The notes under the pieces: generated by a model
Databases searched by the model: none
The model's input: only the letters and a program-made list of their open reading frames with translations
What the model was told of the DNA's origin: nothing
Part shown: positions 10,121 to 20,009 of the stretch, piece after piece
How positions within the stretch are numbered: position 1 is the stretch's first letter
How the letters are laid out: each line of letters opens with the position of its first letter
Assembly: GCA_029718625.1 (NCBI GenBank)
Contig: CM056383.1
Span: forward strand, 20,809,930 to 20,873,929
Direction: 5' to 3'
Length of the DNA stretch: 64,000 nt
Origin: Synaphobranchus kaupii
Taxonomy: Eukaryota; Chordata; Actinopteri; Anguilliformes; Synaphobranchidae
Program-made: the position numbers and the translations under genes

Positions 10121-10329
10121 TTTTCCAAAATGTGGAAACAGCGCCACCACAAACCCGCTTGTGGCCAAAAATATATTACATCGGTAGTGTAAGGCACTAC
10201 CATAGGGAATGAATGGTAAAAGTTAAGGGAGTTAAGCTTAACTATTCTCGGCTCCCGCACAGTGGATAGTGGGTTCGAGCCCAGCAGGGCACGTGTATTT
10301 TCCACAAAAAACAATGTGCAACTGTTAAG

Positions 10330-11090
10330 TACTTTTCATTTCTTAGACTGTTATTATTTTCACATTGACACAAGCTCTCTCGCTAGCTCTTAGCCCACAC
10401 ATGGAAGGTCGGAGTTACGCATCCGGCAATCCAGTGTTGAAAAGCCTAACGTTAAATGTATTTCATAGAATACTAATAGCCCTATTTTAAATCTGTATTT
10501 CCATATTTTACTGATGCAAACTATTTAGGCTGTACTAGCTATTTAGGCTGTATGTCTTTCAGCTTTTCAGCTACATTGTGCATGTATGTCTGCATGTAGA
10601 CTTGGTTCATTAATTTACATGCTTCTTCATGATCCATAGCTCAGGTGGTGCTGTTCATTGTATTTCATTACACATTAAATACTGCTCATCTACAAACTCT
10701 TTTTAATGTAATTGTGTGCTGTCTGTAATAGGATAACTGTTCTCATTCTTGTCAATAGAGGGCGTTATGGTTAAGCAAATGTCTGCATACATTTCTTTGG
10801 AATGCATGTCTCTCTCCGTGTTTATCTTCATGCATTATTCATCATTAGCAATAAAAAAATAAGTGATATCAGATCAAAAACGTCTACGACGTAAAAAAAA
10901 GCCAAGTTACTCATGCATAGCCTACATAGCGCTGTCCATAAGTTCTTAATTCGAACTTGCAAAAACTAGGCCTGCCTTTAAAAGTCTTGATATCAAAATG
11001 TGGCCAAGTTACAACTAACAATATTGCCTATCGTAGCTCACACTAAATAAACTAGCTCTATTCCAAAGCAATGCTATCCAAACTTTCCTA
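10330..11090. other. Intergenic stretch without a recognisable gene
   Basis: AT-rich, with no supported reading frame or structured repeat. A weak tRNA-like box B (GGGTTCGAGCC) just before it, at about 10272-10282, is not supported by other tRNA features. Confidence 0.5.
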
Positions 11091-11095
11091 AATTA

Positions 11096-11736
11096 TTTAA
11101 TGCAACTTGGCCCTGTGTTTCTTCATCTTACCATCTCAAGAGAATGTGGTCAATTAAACTGTATGTGCCACATCAAACTGCAAAATGAAAATAATTTATA
11201 GTGGAAATACTCTGATTCAGATGTGTTACTTAGAAATTAAACAGAAAAATTACTACACTATAGGGCATGTTTGAACAATTGTCTGCATCCACTGCTTTGG
11301 GTCTATGAAAAGCACAGAATGAATAAAATGTATTATTATTATTATTATTATTATGTATTTATTTATTTGGATTTCTATCAAAACCTGTGTGGTCCTACAG
11401 AGCATAGATGTCCTTGTGTTCACAAAATTCTGTTTGCAAATATCATCATCATTTTTATCTGCATTTATTTATTCATCACCCCTTTCTCTATTGTACATGA
11501 TGTTTCTTCATATAAATGTCTGTTTGTGAATTGTAAAGAATGCTGTAGCAGCAGTTAACATTTTAAAACCTGTACATTTTCTAAAGTAAACTTGCCAACA
11601 AAGTACAACCATATCCTTTCTGGAGTGTAATTATTCATCAACTGTTCAAAACATTCATTGAAATCATATGTTGTTCTATGAGGCACAATCTTTTCACATG
11701 CAAAGATGAAGAAACACAGGGCCAAGTTGCATTAAA
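11096..11736. repeat. Perfect 34-bp inverted repeat pair, 573 bp apart
   Basis: The arm at 11096-11129 (starts TTTAATGCAACTTGGCCCTG) is the exact reverse complement of 11703-11736. The enclosed 573 bp include an ATT microsatellite (about 11331-11354) and no gene. A non-autonomous transposon or a palindromic rearrangement are both possible. Confidence 0.8.
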
Positions 11737-11739
11737 TGG

Positions 11740-11852
11740 GAAGGATGTGCTTTGTCTTATCTGTTCTGTAGTGACTTTGATGACGTTTCTGTATGCACTT
11801 ATTGTATGTTGCTTTGGATAAAAGCGTCTGCTAAATGAATGTAATGTAATGA
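11740..11852 (+). mobile_element. Teleost SINE 3' tail
   Basis: GGATAAAAGCGTCTGCTAAA followed by an ATGTAATGTAATG tail is the conserved 3' end of a widespread family of tRNA-derived teleost SINEs. The tRNA head is missing here. Compare the fuller copy at 47747-47960. Confidence 0.75.
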
Positions 11853-12294
11853 TACTACTCTCCATAATTTTGTTTAAAAAAAGAGATGTTTTAAAAATAA
11901 ATAAGTTATTTTATTACTTTTAGCAGGTATAACAACGGTTATTTTGATGAAATTAAATTGTTTCCTCATAGTTTCCTGAGAATATATAATGAGGGGACCA
12001 ATTGCTATAAATAAATGTCTGGTAGTGTATTTTGTTTCTGCTTCACTACAAATACATTAAACTTAAATGAAGAAGATTATAGATAGTTCTTGAGCTTCTC
12101 AGAAGCTAACATAATAATAGTTGTAAATAATAAATAATACAGCGGTGGTGAATGGGTTGTGCTTGGGTGTTTATCTTGAACTGCTATCCCTTGAGGGAGT
12201 GGGGGCTGCCGCTTGAGTGACTTATAGGATATGAAGAACATGTTTCAAAAGCTTTTAAAACGAATGCTGACGTTGCTAGATTAGCAGCATTATT

Positions 12295-12640
12295 ATAACA
12301 TAGAAACAGCGCTGGACAACGATGTATTGCTCCATAGAGAATGCCGTGTTGCTCCAAGGCATTCCTGTTTATAGTGTACAGGGAATCATTTCCCAAAAAG
12401 CTATTGAGTGTTTTAGCTCTGGGTTTATGTAATACGGGCGAATAAGCGAGTTAACGTTAGACCGAAGATTCACTATTTAAACTACTTTTCGGTGAGTTTT
12501 CGGGAAAAATATTCCATGTGGGCTACATTACGAACAAAGAATGCTTTGGAGCAACAAAACTTGAATACTGTCATCGTTCCAGGTCATTTAATATACAATA
12601 CATCGTTGTCCAGTGCTGTTATATGGCTATCCATCTAGTA
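12295..12640. repeat. Imperfect inverted repeat (about 85-100 bp arms)
   Basis: CTGGACAACGATGTATTG at about 12313 recurs as its reverse complement near 12600, and TGTTGCTCCAAGGCATTC pairs with GAATGCTTTGGAGCAACA near 12540. The arms are diverged. It lies just upstream of a DIRS-like remnant but no link is shown. Confidence 0.6.
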
Positions 12641-12839
12641 AATGTTGATGGTGTTATTTTCCGAAGGTTGGACTTGTTTTATCTTATAACGAATGTTACC
12701 TTGACTTGATAAGGTCCAGACAGTCACGTTATTTTGGGGAATCGCATCAGCTTCGGAGCGAGGGCTGCACTGAAGGGAATGGCGCAGCGGCCGCTTTGCT
12801 CAAGCAGTCCAATACACTGCTCGATACCCATCCCTACTA

Positions 12840-14000
12840 GTCAGACGCCTTACCTGCACTTGCATTATTCATAATTTCACGCTTCGCGCTGGATATACCT
12901 GGGATCGATAATAAAATCGCTGATTCCCTGTCCCGATTGAAACTTCAGGAATTCCAAATCCTGTGTCCCGATGCAGCCCCTTCAAGCCTGTCTTGGCATT
13001 CGACCAAACCATACTAGATTAAACGCTACCCTGCAAGCCTACATGTTCTCAGCCTCTCGCTACATGAGATTGGGATTGGCAAAATCTACAATAAAAACGT
13101 ATGACTCAGCATGGACTTATTTCTCCTCTTTCTGCGCTGCTTTTTCAATCGATGTCTCATCTGTTAATATACAAATATATTTTTTATATTATATGTTTGC
13201 GCCTTCATAGTCCACTGTTATGAGTCAAGTAAAATGGAGCCTTCCTCCATTAAGGCACTCGTTGCAGGCATACTATTCCATTTAAGATGCAGGGATACTT
13301 CAGTTGGTAGCCTGTTTGGAAATCCATCTCTCCGTCTGCTTTTAAACGGCCTTAAGAAGGAAAACCCACAAAGCAAAGATTAACGCCTTCCCCTCACATT
13401 AAAATTAGTTCACAAACTGGTGTCTAGTCTCGCTTAAGGCAAGGGTGTTTCAACCCATACGTAGACTCACTTTTAGAGGCTGTTTTTTTAATTGCATTTT
13501 ATGGTTTTCTCAGGTGTGGGGAATACACTACGCACACTGAAAATTTTGATCCGTCATTTGATTTCACCATCTCAGATTTATCTTTAAGTTCACCATTCAC
13601 CTTAAGCACTCAAAAACCCTCAAGGATATTAAAGGAACTCCTATTGTTATATCACAAACTAGCAGTTTTTTGTCCCTTTTCCTCTGACCCGTTACCTGTG
13701 GTGGCGCCCCCTCACGAGTCCTGACGAACCACTTTTCACCACCGACAAAGGAAATGCCATGACGAGATCCTGGTTTGCAGCTCACTTGCGTCTAGTTTGC
13801 CAGTACTACAGTCTCACCCGAGCTATACACGGCCCAACTCCTTCTGTATCAGCGCGGCAACAACAGCAGCAACAGTCACCCCGATGTCCACAATGAAAGC
13901 CATTGTGCGTTGTTCATCTACCGCCTATGAACCTTACTTTCGTCCTGGCATCGACAAAATTCTTTCCATCCAGAAATCAATGAGTTCAGCTACGTAGAAA
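12840..14000 (+). pseudogene. DIRS-group retrotransposon remnant: RNase H end and tyrosine recombinase
   Basis: The first part reads DIPGIDNKIADSLSRLKLQEF, the typical end of a DIRS/Ngaro RNase H domain (IADSLSR). Next come a recombinase N-terminal segment (RLGLAKSTIKTYDSAWTYF, about 13063-13125) and a C-terminal box matching the tyrosine-recombinase pattern CSSTAYEPYFRP (about 13908-13945). DIRS elements use a tyrosine recombinase rather than an integrase to insert. Several stops and frameshifts separate these blocks. A Crypton recombinase is less likely because of the RNase H tail. Confidence 0.7.
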
Positions 14001-14064
14001 CATGGATGTTTCTGTTCTGGCACATTTCCCAAATAAAAGTTCGTAATTCTAGCTTCAGGGAAAT

Positions 14065-14530
14065 ACCAACATGCTTGTTGGTGTACATAGGCTACTAAAC
14101 ATTACTTCAGTAGTTAGAATGGCCTTAGGCTTACGGAAGCTATGACTATAACCTTACGGAAGCCAAAATATATAGGCTGCACATAGTTTCTATCATACAT
14201 GGAGGCTTAGTTTAACCAGGGGGAAGTCCAACATGCTTGTTGGTATGCTGATTCACGTAATGTTAAATCGGCATTGACCTGAATGGACGAATGGCTTCTT
14301 CCAGTAGGCAATGTCTGTCTTCATCCGGTAGCCGCAAGGTCACGCATAATTCTTCATCACTACACATAGAATTTCCCTGGTTAGTTTAATCTTACTTCTA
14401 GCCTCCCAGGGGACGTCCAACATGCTTGTTGGTACATATTGCCAGTGATTCACATAATGTTAGAATGTCCTTGAGCTGATGGACAGAATGGCTTCATCCG
14501 GAAGCGAAAGGTTGTTGCACATAGACATCA
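14065..14530. repeat. Three diverged tandem units, each led by a CCAACA-TGCT-TGTTGG hairpin
   Basis: The hairpin CCAACATGCTTGTTGG occurs near 14076, 14229 and 14418, about 155 and 189 bases apart. Each is followed by shared blocks: TTCACRTAATGTTA, GAATGGCYT and a GGAAGC-type motif. The array follows the DIRS remnant directly and could be its 3' terminal region. Confidence 0.65.
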
Positions 14531-14579
14531 CGTCAGCCGGAGACCACATACTAGCAGCACCTTGGCGTATGGTTGTTTT

Positions 14580-14710
14580 GGGGGTTATTGCTGCTGCCCT
14601 CCCTGCCGTATCCATGCTTGCTCACGTGGATAGGCGGGAGGGCTTTTCTGAACAGAACCATCCTGCCAAACCTAAATATATTGTTTTAAGAATTTTAATA
14701 AAGCATTTAA
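14580..14710. repeat. Dispersed 130-bp repeat, copy 1
   Basis: About 130 bp with high identity to 16274-16399 in the same orientation. Shared blocks include GCTGCTGCCCTCCCTGCCGT and TAAAGCATTTAA. See the Harbinger remnant, whose intron contains copy 2. Confidence 0.8.
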
Positions 14711-14959
14711 CTTTAACAACAGTGGAAATCGAGTGTAGCGTTAGTTCAGGCAGGTCATAATTAGTGAAACTGGCTCCGGTTGAATCAGCTGACAGCTCAG
14801 CTGAGTAGTGACGATTCACCTATCACTGTCCATTCACATAACAGGGCGGTCTATATAACTGCCGATCTCTACCCTGGTGCTTCCTCTGTATGCACGCCCG
14901 CTGCACATTTCCAGTAGAAACTCCCCCCTCCACCCCAGCTCCATCCTCTTGAGTTTTCC

Positions 14960-15440
14960 CTATTGCGCACAGGCACCTCTATCTCTCCTGCATGGCTCAC
15001 TAACATTGTCGAGTGCCTACTAATTATTTTTCTATCCTTTTTCCACTTTGGCAACTGCCTGGAGTGGTGGCTATAGATCAACGAGCAGAAGCAGCTCCAG
15101 CTCCATGCCTGTCCCCAGCTGACAATACCACCCGTTGGCCTTCAAATTCATCTCGCCACCAGCTTCATTATACATTCTCATTTCCATGTTTTTATGTTCT
15201 GTCTCATCATTTTACTATTCTGTAATCAGCTATTCAGTTAACCGGCGCCAGCCAGCGGTGGATGGGCTCCTCCCTTAGAGTCAGGTTCTGCCCAAGGTTT
15301 CTTCCTGGTAACAGCAGTTTTTCCTTGCCACTGTTGCCCTAGGCATGCTCTACGAGGGTTTAAGCCCGGTTCCTTGTAAACTGCTTCTGATAATGGAGCT
15401 TTAAAAAAAGTGGCATATGTATAACTGAATTGAATGGAAT
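14960..15440 (+). mobile_element. L2-type LINE 3' untranslated tail
   Basis: CCAGCGGTGGATGGGCTCCT, TTTCTTCCTGGTAACAGCAG and a terminal GAATTGAATGG match the layout of the tail at 55380-55640, which follows an L2 ORF2. Only the 3' end is present, as expected for a 5'-truncated LINE insertion. Confidence 0.7.
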
Positions 15441-15444
15441 CTGT

Positions 15445-16200
15445 TACCTCTATAAACTTTGCCTCTAGTAGTTGAGGCATTTTCGTCTCAATTACAGTAT
15501 TATTGTTTTTCTGAAATTATAAACTACAGCTTTAAGAAACCCCGTACATTTTGACGCAGGATTGTTTAAAAGGGTAGCCGCTTGCGAAAACCTCAGCTTC
15601 TCCAGTTACATTCCAGGGCAATATAATAGGAGGGTGCTATTAATAGCCCAAAGCACTCACGACCGATCCTGTCACCAGCAGCCACAGACTAAAAGGCATA
15701 AAATGCACCGTTGATACAAGAAAATCATGTCCACATATATAAACAATATTTTTTTTAAACGTTGTACAAATGAGCATTCACTGTTTTCCCTTGCTTACTG
15801 TACTACAGTAACTGATGCACTTTCGGTTTAGAAGACACCTCATTTTCAAAATCTCTTGTATAAATATGTTTAGGAAACCAAGTACTTACCAGTATATTCA
15901 GCTACAGCTGTTTTCTGATTAACCCTGAAGAGGTTATCTTATTACATTTCGTCAAAGTCCCGTACAGTCGACATTTCCGCAGCGACCACCTATCGCACTT
16001 AGGGTTCAAATATGTTGCTGTCGTTGTGTAACAACACACACGCTTTTGTATGTTTTTTTAAAAACGTATTTAAATTTCTGAATGATACAGCTTTTTCTTC
16101 AATTTGAACTTTAAACCTTGGATGTGCAGGGAATATTTTTTGAGATATTGACATTTAAATAAAACTAGTAGAAACTAGGTGGAAATTGCCTCTGGCGGGC
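15445..16200 (-). mobile_element. Non-autonomous DNA transposon, copy of the 51718-52364 family
   Basis: Read on the minus strand it aligns by eye along its length to 51714-52368. Shared blocks are AAAGCTGTAGTTTATAATTT, the ATGTCGACTGTAC segment, the CACATCCAAGG/TTTAAAGTT segment, and the GGCCCRCC...CACCTAGT segment near its other end. The TTAA-flanked termini of the other copy are not preserved. Confidence 0.65.
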
Positions 16201-16273
16201 CAAAGTAAATAGAGTTATAAAAGAAACACCATTCACAGTGCTACCAGATCTGTTCTAAAGTGTATCCCTATTC

Positions 16274-16399
16274 GGGGGTTGTTGCTGCTGCCCTCCCTGC
16301 CGTATCCATGCTTGCTCGTGTGGATGGGCGGGAGGGCTTTTTTGAACAGAACCAGCAAACCTAAATGTATTGTTTTAAGAATGTTAATAAAGCATTTAA
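16274..16399. repeat. Dispersed 130-bp repeat, copy 2
   Basis: Same-orientation copy of 14580-14710. On the minus strand it lies directly after a splice-donor-like GGTAAGAATATT at the end of the Harbinger transposase exon, so it may be intron or non-coding sequence of that element. Confidence 0.75.
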
Positions 16400-16404
16400 A
16401 TATT

Positions 16405-17015
16405 CTTACCAATATAATCCAGCCGTCTCTCCAAACGAGTGCCAACTGAACTGCCCCACAGAGTGAAGCTGTCATGGGTCCCACCAGGCCACAATGTTGA
16501 GCTGCACATTGATGGAGTGATAGCCCTTTCTATTCATTATCGGATGGAGCCTTGATGCACATGTGTGCAGTCTATAACATTGGTCAGGTTGGCAATTTCA
16601 TGAAAACCCTGCTTTACCTCCACCTGTAGGGGAATTTGATGTATGCTGGCATTAGCTGGATTATGCCGTTGAGCACACCAGGTATGTATATGCGGCTCAG
16701 GGATGGCTAGGGTATCCTGGACCTCTCGACACTCTCCCGCTGAACAGCCTCCGTGAAATGACTAACCAGCCATTCATCACTCTCAGCCAACAAATCTGCG
16801 CCATCCCTAAAGAATTTACATTCAGAAGCTACATTTAGCGGCATTTGAACATTTGAATTTATGAACGCGGTACGAGTGGTCCTGAGCAGGTGTAAAGTTT
16901 CTTTGAGAAGGTGGTAAAGCTACGTAAACTTTCATGAATGCCAAAATACAAACAAATTGCTAATATGAATGATTTACGCACAAATTCATTCTGCGCACAT
17001 TTCATGAATGAGGCC
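16405..17015 (-). pseudogene. PIF/Harbinger transposase remnant with terminal repeat
   Basis: Minus-strand reading gives the Harbinger core in pieces: YIKFPYRW, VIDCTHV, IKAPSDNE, then HDSFTLWGSSVGTRLERR-like sequence ending at a GTAAGA donor near 16408. VIDCTHV and the NE segment match the region of the first catalytic Asp in HARBI1-like DDE transposases. Frameshifts and a stop break it. The sequence GGGCCTCATTCATGAAATGT read from 17015 is a terminal-inverted-repeat-like end. Confidence 0.65.
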
Positions 17016-18475
17016 CAATATCTCAAAAAAAATGATCTGCACATCCATGGTTTAAAGTTCGAATTTAAGAAGAGGCTGTACTGTCGGGTATGTAGGTAAT
17101 GGTTGTTAGGCCTGCCAGTTTATGATTTACCTTTTTGGCCCAGCTCCAAATTCAAGCAGAGGCCAGGGTGTTACCACTGGTCTTATCACATGGAAGTAAT
17201 ATTTTGCCTACATTTGAAGATCACACAACTGTACAGACTTAATGATTGTACTAAAATTATTCAACTCCTGTTGTTAAAAGCAGGATCAAATATCCCTTTT
17301 TTGAGGAAGTATTCAATAGCTGAGTGGAATTACCTGCTAGAATATTCAGGTTTGGAGAGGCTGAAACCCTGAACATTTTAATAAAAGTATCTTGGTACGT
17401 GGCCATGTTTTGAGCAAGATAAGTGCACATTAATTAATAAGTAAATTTGTCAGCTATTAGATTAGCCGTCCTGATCATAAAGGAGTCTGACTGCCCTACC
17501 CCCTCCTTCCAAACCTTACCTCACATCACAAAATCAGGGTACAGGTCCTGAATGCTTGGGGAGAAAGGTATTTATGGTGGAGCTAGAGGAGAAACTTGGT
17601 GTTTTCTTTGGCTAACAAACTGTGGAGCTGGGAAGTTCTGTGAGTGGAGCGCTGCAGCAATTCCTGAAGTCTACAGACAGACAAGTTTTTCCTTGGTTGT
17701 GTAAACTTGTGACCGCTGAGTTTTTATAGCTGGCTTTCTTTTATTCCTCCTGTGCTGAAATTGGATTATTCTGGCAAATTCAGGCTTATCTCTCTCTCTT
17801 TTCTGGTAATTTCAATTTAACATCTGTTTTAATGTCTTCCTTTTTGTAAATTATAAGCAGTGAGCCTACATTCATTAATGAATGTACAATTCCAATTCAT
17901 TATTCTAATTGACGATTTTCCCTGTAATAAAATTACTTAATCCAAAGACCTGATTTAGACTTTGTTTTGACTTGTTAGTTGATCCACCAGGTTACTGTTT
18001 GACTGACCTATCAACGAATTTGGCGATCTAATTGATGATCGTCATTTTTAATAATAATAATTAAATTCAATCCATCAAAAATAATTAAATGTAGGGTAAG
18101 TGAGGGGTTTTAGCATGCGATATCGCTTGTGTTCAGTATTCAGAGTGCCGGACTTTTTTAACAAAGTCATTGAGTGTTAGAACTGCTGGATTCAGAAAAA
18201 TAAACACATTTTTCCTGAAACCTCACTTCCCCGATACTACCATTCAGAAATTTGCAACAGAATAAATTTGTCATAATAGTCACATACAGTATATACATAA
18301 TACGCATAAACATATGTAGTCTAATGTTATATGTAAAAAATATGTTAAAAAAAGTATGTGTGTTTTAGATAACAACAGCAATGTATTACAGACACAAGTG
18401 TGATAGGTAGTCGCTGTAGAAAGCTTGACTTTGCTGGACATTGGCGTTCATCAGAAAACAGTTGTAGCTTCATAA
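17016..18475 (+). mobile_element. MITE (51.7-kb family) split by a 1.16-kb insertion
   Basis: The left part (17020-17080) matches 51785-51845 and the right part (18238-18475) continues at 51850-52095, so the element is interrupted at about 17081-18237. The inserted DNA starts CTGTCGGGTATG, ends CCCCGATACTA, and has no supported gene. A GAATTTGGCGATC motif near 18016 could be a primer-binding-site-like feature, but this is weak. Confidence 0.5.
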
Positions 18476-18774
18476 TCATGTAGGATATTTGGTTCCTTAA
18501 ATAGCATATTTAACATCATATAAGTTATCATTTAAATTTTACCAATTTAGAAAAATAGTACTGGGAGCATTCATTACGCTTATGAGTCTAATTAAACAAG
18601 TTCATATAGCCTACAATTGATTAATAGACATCATCTAACGTGTTTGCTTTTTACAATCATAATTTATTATTATTATTTATTAGCTACATTTGAATTGTGT
18701 ATTTCAGAAACTACATTTTGTCATGTGAGTTTTACAGAAAATAAAAAATAAATGAATGTTCAAATTGATATTCA

Positions 18775-18908
18775 GAAGCTAATTTAGTGGAATTTTGAAT
18801 TTACGTACGAGGTACACATGGTCATGAGCAGGTGTATAGTTTGTTCATACATACTAACAAATCTCTTACATGCAAATTCGTTCTGCTCACGTTTCATGAA
18901 TGAGACCT
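18775..18908. mobile_element. Harbinger-type terminal fragment
   Basis: This segment aligns with 16825-17015: TTCAGAAGCTA..., GAGCAGGTGTA, and the TTTCATGAATGAG end. It is a second copy of the same terminal sequence without any transposase. Confidence 0.6.
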
Positions 18909-19078
18909 ATTGTATCGTTAGCTGGCCTGCTACATTAACTTGAAAATGAAATTCATTTGAATTATGTCATGGGTTTTACGCACATCGAATGAAAACAAAA
19001 TCCAATTGCCAATTTGCATTTTCATTTGAATTTTGACGTGGACATGCTTCCATATGAGATTACTTAAATTGTACAGTA

Positions 19079-20005
19079 CAGTGGTGTTCAAAAAAATAGC
19101 AGTACAACATCAGTAACCTGATGAACCACTGTTATTAGTAGTAGTGATATTTCTGTATGGCAAATAATTTACTTGTAGATGTAGTAGTGTAATAGAAAAA
19201 CAACAGACCCAACTGTCATGACATGCACGCTGCTTGTTCTGAGTAATTGACTCATTCATTGAAAGGGGCGTGTTCAAAATAATAGCAGTGTGGAGTTTAA
19301 TTAGAGAATTCATTCATTCTGTGAAAAAAACTGGTCAAACGGGTATTCCACAGGTAAACAGGTGATGCCATCAAACTGGAGGGACAGGAAGGAGGCATAT
19401 CCGGAGATGAAGTCTGCTTTCCGTGTGGCAGACTGGCAGTTCCAGAGCCCCCCTGTGACGGTGAAGTTCTCGCAGGGAGTCAGCGAGGGGTAGCGGAGGT
19501 TGGACGGGTTGCATCACCGTGGAGGGCCACGTCGTTGGAAGCGGGTTCTGAAAGGAAGAGAGCAGACAGGGATAGGGAGAACACACATAAACTGGGAGGG
19601 AGTGACACTAGTGTTGCTCTTCCAGATGTCTTTTGAAATGCACACAGCTGATTGCAATTGGCTAACAGCTGTGTGAAACACTTCGCAAGCACGGATAAAT
19701 AATTACTACCACTTATCAGGCATCACCTGTTTACCTGTGGAATACCTGTTTGACCTGTTTTTTTCACAGAATGAATTCTCTAATTCAACTCCACACTGCT
19801 ATTATTTTGAACACGCCCCTTTCAATGATTGAGTCAATTACTCAGAACAAGCAGCGTGCATGTCATGACAGTTGGGTCTGTTGTTTTTCTATTACACTAC
19901 TACATCTACAAGTAAATTATTTGCCATGCAGAAATATCACTACTACTAATAACAGTGGTTCATCAGGTTACTGATGTTGTACTGTTATTTTTTTGAACAC
20001 CACTG
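19079..20005. mobile_element. Tc1-derived fold-back element with about 290-bp inverted arms and a foreign centre
   Basis: The termini are CAGTGGTGTTCAAAAAAATA and its complement, flanked by TA at 19077-19078 and 20006-20007, as for Tc1/mariner insertions. The arms (about 19079-19368 and 19718-20005) are nearly perfect inverted copies. Both match the left end of the autonomous element at 24740-24988. The central 350 bp is unrelated to the autonomous element. Confidence 0.85.
19369..19490 (-). other. Possible captured coding fragment inside the fold-back element
   Basis: On the minus strand one frame stays open with a protein-like composition: CENFTVTGGLWNCQSATRKA then DFISGYASFLSLQFDG. Upstream, CTCTTCCTTTCAG near 19544 resembles a splice acceptor. 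I do not recognise the family. Chance is possible at about 40 codons. Confidence 0.3.
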
Positions 20006-20009
20006 TACA

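Noticed and set aside
10240..10295. tRNA gene
   Set aside because: Only a box-B-like GGGTTCGAGCC is present. The T-stem pairs poorly, and box A and the acceptor stem are missing.
17950..18060. Retroviral primer binding site and LTR
   Set aside because: A TTGGCGATC motif is present, but no paired LTR, TG/CA ends or coding region support it.
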